This document shows positions 17,845 to 26,340 of a DNA stretch of 57,707 bases, piece after piece. Below the pieces are notes generated by a model. That model searched no databases, was not told the origin of the DNA, and saw only the letters and a list, made by a program, of their open reading frames with translations. The stretch is from an uncultured Clostridia bacterium. Its GTDB lineage: Bacteria; Bacillota; Clostridia; Oscillospirales; Ruminococcaceae. The stretch's first letter is position 1; every line of letters starts with the position of its first letter. Location of the stretch: NCBI GenBank assembly GCA_937892655.1, contig CALBJC010000086.1, forward strand, positions 1 to 57,707, read 5' to 3'. The position numbers were made by a program, and so were the translations under genes.

Positions 17845-18864
17845 ATGAAATCAATTCTGCAAGTTTTGTTGTTTTTTGTTGCATTTTTGTATCTTGTGCC
17901 GTCAGCGATACTGCTTTGTCAGGGCAGGGTTCAAAACGAAAGCATAACCGCCGTATCATCCGGCGGGGTATATAAAACTCAAAGGATGTATGAAAGCATA
18001 AAAATACTTGATACCGTAAGCGGTGAGATACAAAGCTATCCGATAAAAGAATACATAATCTCCTCTCTTATGGCGCAGATACCCTATACCTTTGAGGATG
18101 AAGCCCTTTTAGCGCAGGGTATACTTGTAAATACCTATGCCATAAAGCGGATAGAAGCAGAAGCTCAAAGCCCGACAGCAGCTTTGAATGGTGCTCATCT
18201 GTCAGACGATTATTCAAAATATCTGCCCTTTTATACAAAAGATCAGGCGAGATTTATGTATAAAGAAAACTATCAAAGCGTTTATGAGAAGTTTGAAGAA
18301 ATCGCCAAAACAGCACAAAAGTATATTCTCTGCTATGAGCAAGTGCCGATAAATGTTGCATTTCATTCAATCTCAGCAGGCAAAACAGAAAGCTCACAGT
18401 CAGCGTGGGGAGTAAGAGTTGAGTATCTCCAGTCAGCAGACAGCCAAAGCGATAAGCAGATAACGGGCTTTGAAGAGATAAAGGTGTTTACAGCCGACGA
18501 AATAAAAGCAAGGCTTGAGCAGAGCTTTGATATAACCTTTTCAAACCCAAAAGCAGACTGGCTTATAATCGTTGACAAATCAGAAAACGGATATGTAAGA
18601 GAGGTTTTGGCAGGAGATAATGGCACGAGCCTCTCAGGCGCGCAGATAGCCGCTACAATAAATCTGCGCTCACCGAATTTTACGATAAGCTATGATGACA
18701 AAACCGATAAATTCACCTTCTTGACCAAAGGCGGCGGTCACTTAGTAGGGCTGTCACAGTATGGTGCAAACACTATGGCAAAAGAAAACAAAACCGCCAC
18801 AGAGATACTGACGCATTATTTTACCGCAACAGAGGTTCTGGAGATAGAGGCAGAAAAATTATAG
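17845..18864 (+). CDS. spoIID: Stage II sporulation protein D (SpoIID)
   Basis: A 339-residue membrane-anchored SpoIID protein with one N-terminal transmembrane segment (about 5-27). The catalytic Glu lies in FEDEALLAQ, SISAGKTES corresponds to the S-x-G-G-x-T-E motif, and GGGHLVGLSQYGAN is the conserved C-terminal loop. SpoIID is a lytic transglycosylase that trims peptidoglycan during engulfment of the forespore. Its presence suggests the organism sporulates or retains part of the programme. AAGGGGAAG is the ribosome-binding site. Confidence 0.93.
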   Translation: MKSILQVLLFFVAFLYLVPSAILLCQGRVQNESITAVSSGGVYKTQRMYESIKILDTVSGEIQSYPIKEYIISSLMAQIPYTFEDEALLAQGILVNTYAIKRIEAEAQSPTAALNGAHLSDDYSKYLPFYTKDQARFMYKENYQSVYEKFEEIAKTAQKYILCYEQVPINVAFHSISAGKTESSQSAWGVRVEYLQSADSQSDKQITGFEEIKVFTADEIKARLEQSFDITFSNPKADWLIIVDKSENGYVREVLAGDNGTSLSGAQIAATINLRSPNFTISYDDKTDKFTFLTKGGGHLVGLSQYGANTMAKENKTATEILTHYFTATEVLEIEAEKL

Positions 18865-18922
18865 GGGCAGAACCCAAAATCTGCATACAGCCTCAAAACT
18901 TTAAATACCTGCACATTTTAGC

Positions 18923-18946
18923 GGGCGATTCGTGAATCGCCCCTAC
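18923..18946. repeat. Palindromic repeat copy 1 (REP-like)
   Basis: GGGCGATTCGTGAATCGCCC followed by CTAC is identical to two copies found inside the transposase gene at 42874-42899 (inverted) and 43105-43128. Here it is in the intergenic space between spoIID and hisA, directly before a terminator. Confidence 0.85.
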
Positions 18947-18950
18947 AAAT

Positions 18951-18983
18951 AACACGCCATCTGCGTATTGCAGATGGCGTGTT
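18951..18983. terminator. Bidirectional terminator between spoIID and hisA
   Basis: A perfect 14-bp stem (AACACGCCATCTGC / GCAGATGGCGTGTT) with a five-base loop lies between two converging genes. The T-runs on both sides are short. Confidence 0.75.
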
Positions 18984-18986
18984 ACA

Positions 18987-19763
18987 TTAAATCGAATACA
19001 TTTTTGCGAGGCGTTCATAAGAAAGCTTTCCGCCAAAGAGGTCTAAAGCAGAGCCTACTGTAAAGTTGAGTCTGCCACCGCTTAAGGTGTTTATCTTTTC
19101 TATATCCTCATAGGTTGAGATGCCGCCTGCGTAGGTGCAGGGGATTTTTGTAAAGGTTGAGAGAAGCTTTGCTACATCTTCTTCAATGCCGTTTGCCTTA
19201 CCCTCGGTATCGACAGCGTGGATGAGATATTCATCGCAGTAGCCCGAAAGTTCTTCCAGGGATTTTTCTGAAAACTCAACCTCTGTGAAATTCTGCCAGC
19301 GGTCTGTAACGATATAATATTTACCGTCGCGCTTTCTGCATGAAAGGTCAAGAACGATGTTTTCCTTGCCTACAGCAGATACAAGTGCATCTAAATTCTT
19401 GTAATTTATCTGACCGTCTTTGAAAACAAATGAGGTTACGATAACGTGTGAAGCGCCCATTTTCAAAAAACGCTCGGCGTTCTTATCTGTGATTCCGCCA
19501 CCTATCTGCATAGCGTTTTTGTAGGTGTCAAAAGCGAGGGCTGCCTGCTGACAGTCCTTTTCGTAATATTCACTTGTAACGGGATTTAATAGGATGATAT
19601 GACCGCCCTTTAAGTTATCTCTTTTGTAGAGACCTGCGTAAAAATCAGCGTTTTTCTCTGAAACAAAATTTTCCTTTGCAAAATCCTCCTTGTCGGTCAG
19701 GGTTGAGCCTACTATCTGCTTTACTCTGCCGTTGTGAATATCTATACATGGCCTGAACTGCAT
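18987..19763 (-). CDS. hisA: Eukaryotic-type HisA (ProFAR isomerase)
   Basis: The 258-residue TIM-barrel protein begins with CIDIHNGRVKQIVGSTL, then QIGGGI, VLDLSCRKRDG, LIHAVDTEG and YAGGIS. The order and wording follow the yeast/plant HIS6 type of HisA rather than the usual bacterial HisA. It isomerises ProFAR to PRFAR in histidine synthesis. Catalytic aspartates appear as Asp8 and the Asp in VLDLSC. The gene is one base downstream of tmcAL and separated from other his genes apart from hisC, 3 kb away. Confidence 0.9.
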   Translation of the reverse strand: MQFRPCIDIHNGRVKQIVGSTLTDKEDFAKENFVSEKNADFYAGLYKRDNLKGGHIILLNPVTSEYYEKDCQQAALAFDTYKNAMQIGGGITDKNAERFLKMGASHVIVTSFVFKDGQINYKNLDALVSAVGKENIVLDLSCRKRDGKYYIVTDRWQNFTEVEFSEKSLEELSGYCDEYLIHAVDTEGKANGIEEDVAKLLSTFTKIPCTYAGGISTYEDIEKINTLSGGRLNFTVGSALDLFGGKLSYERLAKMYSI

Positions 19764-19764
19764 T

Positions 19765-20895
19765 TTAATCTTCCTTTATGAATTTATTTGTCTTTTCGTT
19801 TTTAAAACCGCAAAACTCCGCATTTGATGCGTTTATGAGGTCGTTTGCACGCTGTGAAAGCGAGTAGAGCCTGCGCGCGTTTTCGCCAAGATTTTCTACA
19901 TCTGAAACTGATGTTAATATCGGTGTTGTGCTTTTTACGTTCTTTAAAACCTCTCTGCCCTTGTCATTCATCGCTAGAATGCGGATATACGGCAGGTCAT
20001 CCTGCATTTTGAAATCATCCTTTGTAACGCCTAAAAGCGCATATAAAACTACTCTGCGTATTCTTGCGTGAGTATAGCATTTTGTTTTTGCATTATCGTA
20101 AAGAGCGTTTAAACTGTCAGATTGAGAGATTGCAGATTTTATTCTTTTGTAAAGCCCCTGGTCACATTCGGGCAGGTTTAAAAAATAATCCTGCGAAAAG
20201 GTAGACAGGGTATATAAAAGCCCTCTTTGCGCATAAGATAAATCGCATGGCGAAAAATCAGCCTCGTATGGCAAAAGGCTTTTGTCAAGACAGCCTCTGA
20301 GCATCTGTTCTCTTATTAGCGATGCGCTTGCAAAATGCCCCGCAGTATCGCTGCTGTCGTGCAAAACGCCCTCTCTTTTTATGGTAAAAGGGGTAATGCT
20401 CTCATCGAGATTTCGCATATACTCTATCGCTAAAGTGTTATTTGGCGATGAAACTATCTCTCTGAGCGTTTTATCCTCAATAGCCTCGCTCAAGGCCTTA
20501 GGGTATGAAAGACCGCTTTTTAAGCCCTCTGAGAGCTTTTCTTCGCTCACTGCATCTATACACTTTTTCAAAGCTTTGGTATCTGCACATTCTGAACCGA
20601 ATGACAGAGTATCAGCGCCAAGCACCTTTGCGATAAAAACCCCGGTCTTTGCAAAGCTCTGAGCGCCTGCACAGCAAAAAGGGCAGGGCAGCTCCGCTAC
20701 TATATCAGCGCCGTTTTGCAAGGCGATTTTTGCTCTTTTGTACTTATCAGCGATTGCAACATTACCTCTTTGAACAACGTCACCGCTCATAATCGCAACA
20801 ATAGCGTCAGCACCGTTTTGCCTTGTTTTTTCTATATGAAATTTATGCCCGTAGTGAAACGGATTGTATTCGCAGATGATTGCAGAAATTTTCAT
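19765..20895 (-). CDS. tmcAL: tRNA(Met) cytidine acetate ligase TmcAL (YlbM)
   Basis: The start is the ATG at 20895 (MKISAIICEYNPFHYGH) behind GGAGC; the frame runs seven codons further. The 376-residue protein has the nucleotidyltransferase H-x-G-H motif in FHYGH and an AIMSGDVVQRG segment typical of the family. TmcAL makes N4-acetylcytidine at the wobble base of elongator tRNA-Met using acetate and ATP. Acetate kinase, which also uses acetate, is divergently transcribed next door. Confidence 0.93.
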   Translation of the reverse strand: MKISAIICEYNPFHYGHKFHIEKTRQNGADAIVAIMSGDVVQRGNVAIADKYKRAKIALQNGADIVAELPCPFCCAGAQSFAKTGVFIAKVLGADTLSFGSECADTKALKKCIDAVSEEKLSEGLKSGLSYPKALSEAIEDKTLREIVSSPNNTLAIEYMRNLDESITPFTIKREGVLHDSSDTAGHFASASLIREQMLRGCLDKSLLPYEADFSPCDLSYAQRGLLYTLSTFSQDYFLNLPECDQGLYKRIKSAISQSDSLNALYDNAKTKCYTHARIRRVVLYALLGVTKDDFKMQDDLPYIRILAMNDKGREVLKNVKSTTPILTSVSDVENLGENARRLYSLSQRANDLINASNAEFCGFKNEKTNKFIKED

Positions 20896-20988
20896 AAAAA
20901 GCTCCGTAAAACTCAATAGTCATTTGCCACAAAAAACGACAAATGATTTTATAAAATTGTGTAAAATGCAGAAAATGGTTTTTAGTTA

Positions 20989-21015
20989 TTGATTTTTTCT
21001 GCTTACTGTTATAAT
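20989..21015 (+). promoter_or_regulatory. Probable promoter of ackA
   Basis: A clear TATAAT (21010-21015) has a poor -35 (TTGATT at 20989, spacer 15; TTATTG at 20986, spacer 18). The transcript would have a leader of about 50 bases. Confidence 0.55.
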
Positions 21016-21070
21016 ATTAAATAATGGTATAAATGTCAAGTAATTTCATTATTGAAGGGAAGTAATTTTA

Positions 21071-22282
21071 ATGAAAATTTTGGTAGTAAACGCCGGTAGC
21101 TCATCTTTGAAGTATCAGCTTATCGAAATGGATAACGAGCAGGTTATCGCAAAGGGCAACTGTGACAGAATCGGTATTGACGGTCACATCAAGCACACAA
21201 CCTTTGACAACAGAACATTTGAAGCTGACTGCGCTTTCCCAACACATACAGAGGCTTTTGAAAAGCTCGTTGAGGTTTTGACAACAGGTGATGCTAAGGT
21301 TATTGATAATATGGCTGAAATTTCAGCAGTAGGTCACAGAATCGTGCAGGGTGCTGAAATCTTCTCAAAGACAACTTTGGTTACTGATGAAGTTATTCAG
21401 CAGATTGACGATTTGCAGGAACTTGCTCCTGTTCATAACCACCCACATGCTCTTGCATTATGGGCTTGTAAGAAGGTTATGCCGGCTACTTGCCCTCAGG
21501 CAGTAGTATTTGATACAGGCTTCCACCAGACAATGCCAAGAAAGGCATTTATGTTTGGTCTTCCATACGAAGATTACGAAAAGTATCATGTTAGAAAGTA
21601 CGGCTTCCACGGTACATCACACAGATTTGTATCTCAGGCTCTTGCCCAGGCAATGGGTCGTGATGTAAAGGATCTTAAGATCGTTTCATGTCACCTCGGT
21701 AACGGCTCATCAATCACAGCTGTTGACGGCGGTAAGTCAGTTGATACATCAATGGGCTTTACTCCACTCGACGGTGTTGTAATGGGTACAAGAACAGGTT
21801 GTGTTGACCCATCAGCTGTAACATTCGTTGCAAGCAAGAGAGGCTTTACTCCTGAACAGATGAGCGATTATATGAACAAGAAGTCAGGCTTCCTCGGTGT
21901 ATCAGGTATCTCATCAGATAACAGAGAGGTTTCAGCAGCTGCTGAAAAAGGTGATGACAGAGCAAACCTCGTAACAGAAATGCTTACATACCAGATCAAG
22001 AAGTATATCGGTTCATACGCTGCTGCTATGAACGGTCTTGACGCTGTACTCTTTACAGGCGGTATCGGTGAAAACGCAGCTTCAGTAAGAGCTGGCGCTT
22101 GTCAGGATATGGATTTCTTCGGCATCAAGATCGATGAAAAGTTAAATGCTGAAATCAGAGGTAAGCTGTGCAAGATTTCAACACCTGACTCAAAGGTTGA
22201 GGTTTGGGTAGTTCCAACAAACGAAGAGCTTCTTATCGCTAGAGATACTCTCGCTCTTTGCAAGGAAAACAACCTTTTATAA
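21071..22282 (+). CDS. ackA: Acetate kinase
   Basis: The 403-residue enzyme starts MKILVVNAGSSSLKYQL and contains HLGNGSSITA, FTPLDGVVMGTRTG and FTGGIGENA, all typical of AckA. It makes ATP and acetate from acetyl phosphate in mixed-acid fermentation. The pta gene is not adjacent. Codon usage resembles gap, suggesting high expression. It has its own terminator. Confidence 0.98.
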   Translation: MKILVVNAGSSSLKYQLIEMDNEQVIAKGNCDRIGIDGHIKHTTFDNRTFEADCAFPTHTEAFEKLVEVLTTGDAKVIDNMAEISAVGHRIVQGAEIFSKTTLVTDEVIQQIDDLQELAPVHNHPHALALWACKKVMPATCPQAVVFDTGFHQTMPRKAFMFGLPYEDYEKYHVRKYGFHGTSHRFVSQALAQAMGRDVKDLKIVSCHLGNGSSITAVDGGKSVDTSMGFTPLDGVVMGTRTGCVDPSAVTFVASKRGFTPEQMSDYMNKKSGFLGVSGISSDNREVSAAAEKGDDRANLVTEMLTYQIKKYIGSYAAAMNGLDAVLFTGGIGENAASVRAGACQDMDFFGIKIDEKLNAEIRGKLCKISTPDSKVEVWVVPTNEELLIARDTLALCKENNLL

Positions 22283-22306
22283 TTAAAGCATAAAAGTAAA
22301 ACAAAA

Positions 22307-22337
22307 ACCGCAAGGATAATTCCTTGCGGTTTATTTT
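22307..22337. terminator. Bidirectional terminator ackA / hisC
   Basis: A 10-bp stem ACCGCAAGGA / TCCTTGCGGT with TAAT loop, T-rich on the plus side and T5 on the minus side. Confidence 0.9.
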
Positions 22338-23413
22338 TATTTAAAAAGCTTTTTTAAAAGGTCTGTCATAATATCCATCTGCTCGTCTGTACCGATCGTT
22401 ATACGCAGATAGTTGCTGATACCCTCCTTGTTGAAATGGCGGATATAAACGTTATTGTCGGCAAGATAGTTTTTTATCTCAAGAGCAGTTTTTTGTGGGT
22501 GAGTTGCAAACAAAAAGTTTGTAGCGCTATTTGTCATCTCAAAGCCCAGGTCTTTAAGCTCCTTTGATACTCTTTCTCTTGTTCTGACAACCTTCTGAGT
22601 TGTCGCTATAAAGTATTCTTCATCCATAACTGACGCTGTACCCGCTACAAGTGCTACGCTGTCAAGAGGGTATGAGTTGTAGCTGTCCTTTGCGGCGCGC
22701 AAAGCAGGCATCAGAGCCTTGCCGCAGCAGGCATAGCCGATTCTAAGCCCCGCCAGTGAGCGCGATTTTGAAAAGGTCTGAACAACGCAGAGGTTATCAT
22801 ATTCTTTTACAAGCTTTATTGCAGACTCGTTGCCAAAATCAATATACGCTTCGTCAACTATAACTACGCTGTCAGGGTTGCGTTCTATTACTTCTCTTAC
22901 AAACCCGAGATTCTGGCAGATAGCTGTAGGCGCATTAGGATTTGCAAGAACAACGCCGCCGTTTTCTGAGCAAAAGTCGTTCACATCAATATCAAAATCA
23001 TCCCTGAGCTTGAATGTCTTGTAAGGAATATCAAACATCTTGCACCATACAGGGTAGAATGAATATGTGATTTCAGGGTAGATAATAGGCTTGTCTGAAT
23101 TGAAAAACGCTCTGAACGCAAGCGCTAAAACATCATCTGAGCCGTTACCGATAAAGAAATGCTCAGGTGTGAGCGAAAATTTTCTTGCAAGCGCCTGTCT
23201 TAAAATGTCGCTGTCAGCGCTGGGGTATTTGTTAAGCTCATTTGATGAAAACTCTGCAATTGCCTTTTTTACCATAGGGGAAGGCTCATAAGGGTTTTCG
23301 TTTGCGTTGAGCTTTATTATATCATCGTTCTTTGGCTGTTCGCCGGCGATGTATGGCTCAATATCTATAAGATTTTTCAAGAAGCCCTGCTGTGTATTAG
23401 TGGTTGTTTTCAT
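22337..23413 (-). CDS. hisC: Histidinol-phosphate aminotransferase
   Basis: The start is ATG 23413 behind GGAGAAATTTT. The 358-residue class II aminotransferase has NANENPYEPS for substrate binding and the PLP lysine in TFSKSRSLAGLR. It transaminates imidazole acetol phosphate in histidine synthesis. Such proteins can also use aromatic keto acids, so the substrate is not certain. The gene stands apart from a his operon. Confidence 0.92.
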   Translation of the reverse strand: MKTTTNTQQGFLKNLIDIEPYIAGEQPKNDDIIKLNANENPYEPSPMVKKAIAEFSSNELNKYPSADSDILRQALARKFSLTPEHFFIGNGSDDVLALAFRAFFNSDKPIIYPEITYSFYPVWCKMFDIPYKTFKLRDDFDIDVNDFCSENGGVVLANPNAPTAICQNLGFVREVIERNPDSVVIVDEAYIDFGNESAIKLVKEYDNLCVVQTFSKSRSLAGLRIGYACCGKALMPALRAAKDSYNSYPLDSVALVAGTASVMDEEYFIATTQKVVRTRERVSKELKDLGFEMTNSATNFLFATHPQKTALEIKNYLADNNVYIRHFNKEGISNYLRITIGTDEQMDIMTDLLKKLFK

Positions 23414-23519
23414 AAAATTTCTCCAAACTGAAATTGTAAACATTATTGAATGATTTAATTATATCACTAATATATCGAAAATTCAACCATTAAAATTAAT
23501 ATAAAAGCTTGTAAAAGGC

Positions 23520-23548
23520 TTGCAAAAATAGTGATTATAGTGTATAAT
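23520..23548 (+). promoter_or_regulatory. Promoter of the LacI-sensor/GGDEF gene
   Basis: TTGCAA (23520-23525), a 17-base spacer and TATAAT (23543-23548). Confidence 0.75.
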
Positions 23549-23634
23549 ATACATAATAATAAAAAAGTGTGATATATTTTTAGCAAGATTCGTAATAAAA
23601 TGTTCAAATTTTGAAGAAACGGGGGTGCCTGAAT

Positions 23635-25617
23635 ATGAGTGAAACTGTGGAAAATAGAAATTACAGAAAAAGAATAGCGGTACTTGTTGCCCAGGCTGAT
23701 TCTATGTATCAGAAGTTTCTGATGTCAGGTATTCTCAGAGAAGCTGAGAAGAGAGATATGGATGTTGCGGTATTTGCAACATTTATTAAAATCTCCAACG
23801 CCGAAGATGCAAGTGCCGGTGAGTATAACATTTTCAATATTATAAATGACGATGTGTTTGATGGCTATATACTGGCTTCAGATACTATCAGAGAATCAGG
23901 CTGGCTTGAAAGAGTAGCTAAGAGGGTAAGGGATATTGCAGGTGATAAGCCGATAGTTTCTCTTGACTATGATGTTGAGGGCTTTGAAACCTTTATGACT
24001 GATGACTCTGACGGTGTTGAAAAGGTTATTGACCATCTGATCGATGTTCACGGCTGTAAAAAGATAAACTATTTCTCAGGCGAAAAGGGTCATCCTCATT
24101 CTGAAAGAAGAATCGTGGGCTATAAGCGCTCATTGCAAAAGCATGGCATTGCTTATGATGAAAACAGAGTTTTCTATGGCGGCTTCTGGCATGAACATAT
24201 TGAAGAGTATATCGATATGCTCGAAAAATCTCCTGAGGGTATGCCTGAGGCGATAGGCGTTGTATCTGACCATAACGCTATCATTATGGCTGAATCGCTC
24301 ATAAAGCGCGGCTACCGTGTTCCCGAGGATATTATAGTTGTAGGCTATGACCATATTGACGAGATTTCTGAGATTTTCGGCGGTGTCACAACCATTAAGA
24401 AGGCGTCTGAAACAACGGGCAGCAGAGCTGTAAGATACATCTATGAAACTATTACAGGTGAAAAAATAGACGAGCCGTTTGTTACTATTTCTCAGGATAT
24501 TGTCAAAGGTGGTACCTGCGGCTGTGAGCCTGAGGTTACTGTTTATAACAAAAAGCGTAATATAAGCATCTATGATGGCGATTTTTCATTCTATTCTGGC
24601 TATAACTTTATGCTTGAGGATCTCATCAAGCAGACAACTACAAGGGAATTTTTCTGGACTATTGACTATTACAGAACCTTTGTAAAGGATTTTGATGGTA
24701 TTTATATCGCTCTGAATACCGACTGGGAGGGCGGAACAAGTATCGAAAATGAAGAATACAGAACGCTTGGCTATACAGATGAAATGATTCTGATGTATAA
24801 GCGTGATTCTCAGGTTCACAGAGTAGAGCTTGGCAACTTTGATACAAAGCTGATTTTACCTGATCTGTATCAGCCTCGCGAAAAGCCTGCAGTATTCTAC
24901 TTTATGCCTGTCCATTTCCAGCAAAGAGCGTTTGGCTATATAGCTCTTATGTATGAGGGCAAGCCGGTGGTATTCAATCCTGACTTTGGCTTCTGGGTAA
25001 AGTATGTAAATGCATCTTTAGAATCCCTGCGCCGTCATAACGTTATGAAAAAGCTCAATTTCGCCCTTGAAGAAATGTATCAGAAGGTTGAGAAGGAAGC
25101 TATAACGGATATGCTCACAGGCATCAATAACAGAAATACCTACAACCGCTTTGCTGACGCTATGTATAGTAAGGCAATGCGCGATAACAGCTATTTCTTT
25201 GCACTGTTTGCTGACCTTAACAATTTAAAATACATCAACGACTATTACGGTCATGACCATGGTGATGACGCTATCGTTGTAGCGGCTGAGGCTATAAAGT
25301 CTTCATGCGTCGGCAATGAAAAGTGCTTCAGAATCGGTGGCGATGAATTTGTAATCGTCGGCTGCGGTATGTATACCGAGGATATTGTAAACGAGCATTA
25401 CAGAGCTATCGAGAAAAAGCTCAATGATTTCAACGAGCGCTCTGAGCATGAATACAATATCAGCATAAGTCTTGGTGCAACATATACAGCCTGCCATCCA
25501 AGTATTCCTGTTGAACGAGTGCTCGCAGAGGCAGACCAGAAGATGATTGCAGTCAAAAAGGCAACAAAGGCATCGCCTGATTACATAAACGTAATCTTAA
25601 AGCCTAAAAAGAGATAA
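23635..25617 (+). CDS. Diguanylate cyclase with LacI-type sugar-sensor domain
   Basis: The ATG at 23635 follows GGGGGTG; a TTG at 23611 is also in frame but less likely. The 660 residues comprise a periplasmic-binding-protein-like domain of the LacI sensor type (about 15-300; VVSDHNAIIMAESLIKRG, VPEDIIVVGYDHID), a middle GAF-like part (about 320-480), and a GGDEF domain with intact GGDEF at 568-572. There is no HTH domain, signal peptide or membrane segment, so it probably senses a cytoplasmic ligand and makes c-di-GMP. Confidence 0.9.
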   Translation: MSETVENRNYRKRIAVLVAQADSMYQKFLMSGILREAEKRDMDVAVFATFIKISNAEDASAGEYNIFNIINDDVFDGYILASDTIRESGWLERVAKRVRDIAGDKPIVSLDYDVEGFETFMTDDSDGVEKVIDHLIDVHGCKKINYFSGEKGHPHSERRIVGYKRSLQKHGIAYDENRVFYGGFWHEHIEEYIDMLEKSPEGMPEAIGVVSDHNAIIMAESLIKRGYRVPEDIIVVGYDHIDEISEIFGGVTTIKKASETTGSRAVRYIYETITGEKIDEPFVTISQDIVKGGTCGCEPEVTVYNKKRNISIYDGDFSFYSGYNFMLEDLIKQTTTREFFWTIDYYRTFVKDFDGIYIALNTDWEGGTSIENEEYRTLGYTDEMILMYKRDSQVHRVELGNFDTKLILPDLYQPREKPAVFYFMPVHFQQRAFGYIALMYEGKPVVFNPDFGFWVKYVNASLESLRRHNVMKKLNFALEEMYQKVEKEAITDMLTGINNRNTYNRFADAMYSKAMRDNSYFFALFADLNNLKYINDYYGHDHGDDAIVVAAEAIKSSCVGNEKCFRIGGDEFVIVGCGMYTEDIVNEHYRAIEKKLNDFNERSEHEYNISISLGATYTACHPSIPVERVLAEADQKMIAVKKATKASPDYINVILKPKKR

Positions 25618-25623
25618 AAATAA

Positions 25624-25652
25624 AGCCTTGCAGAAAATGCAAGGCTTTTTCT
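25624..25652. terminator. Bidirectional terminator
   Basis: A 9-bp stem AGCCTTGCA / TGCAAGGCT with GAAAA loop and T-runs on both sides, between converging genes. Confidence 0.9.
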
Positions 25653-25660
25653 TTTTTATA

Positions 25661-26326
25661 TTACATTACCTTCATACCGTTTATAATACATTCAAATCTG
25701 ATACCAAGCTTTAATGCGCATTTCTGACAGAGCATCATACGACCTAAGAATATCTGGAAATATTCTACAACAGATGAGATGTTTGTATCAATTACAAGGT
25801 CTAAGATGAGCGCTGTATCATCGGGGTTAAAGTAAACGCTTGAGGTTTCAGCGGCATAGTTTACTCTGTCGTGAATGTCAAACGAAACGGGCTCCATATT
25901 CCTCACCCTTGAACGTCTGACGTCTGTTTTGTCAGCAATAATAAGAGCGCATATCATAGGGTTTAAGGTTTCTGCAGTGCCCTCGTCGTGATGCCCGATA
26001 GCTGAAACGATCTGAGCTATCTCTTCAGGCGGAACGTTTATTTCATTTAAAAGATTGAATGCTAAAATTGCGCCGTGCTGAGCGTGGCCCTGACGGTTTA
26101 CAAGGTTTCCTATATCGTGCATGTATGCGGCGATCTTTGTAAGCTCAACTGTTCTTTCGTCATACCCTAACGTATCTAAAATCATAGCGGCATTTTTTGC
26201 AACATATTCAACATGGGCATAAGAATGCTCTGTATAGCCCATAGCGTTTAAAACGTAGTCGGCCTTTTCAACATAGGTCTTAATGGTGGGATTTGTCTTT
26301 ATATACTGATATGTTATGTTACTCAT
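25661..26326 (-). CDS. HD-domain phosphohydrolase
   Basis: The 221-residue protein has the HD metal motif: His in HSYAHVEYV, the HD pair in AAYMHDIGNL, GHAQHG and a late Asp in IIADKTDVRR. Such proteins hydrolyse nucleotides or other phosphate esters; the substrate is not known. AAAGGACG precedes the ATG. It lies 14 bases after the cardiolipin synthase gene in the same direction, probably one transcript. Confidence 0.85.
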   Translation of the reverse strand: MSNITYQYIKTNPTIKTYVEKADYVLNAMGYTEHSYAHVEYVAKNAAMILDTLGYDERTVELTKIAAYMHDIGNLVNRQGHAQHGAILAFNLLNEINVPPEEIAQIVSAIGHHDEGTAETLNPMICALIIADKTDVRRSRVRNMEPVSFDIHDRVNYAAETSSVYFNPDDTALILDLVIDTNISSVVEYFQIFLGRMMLCQKCALKLGIRFECIINGMKVM

Positions 26327-26340
26327 AATTTACGTCCTTT

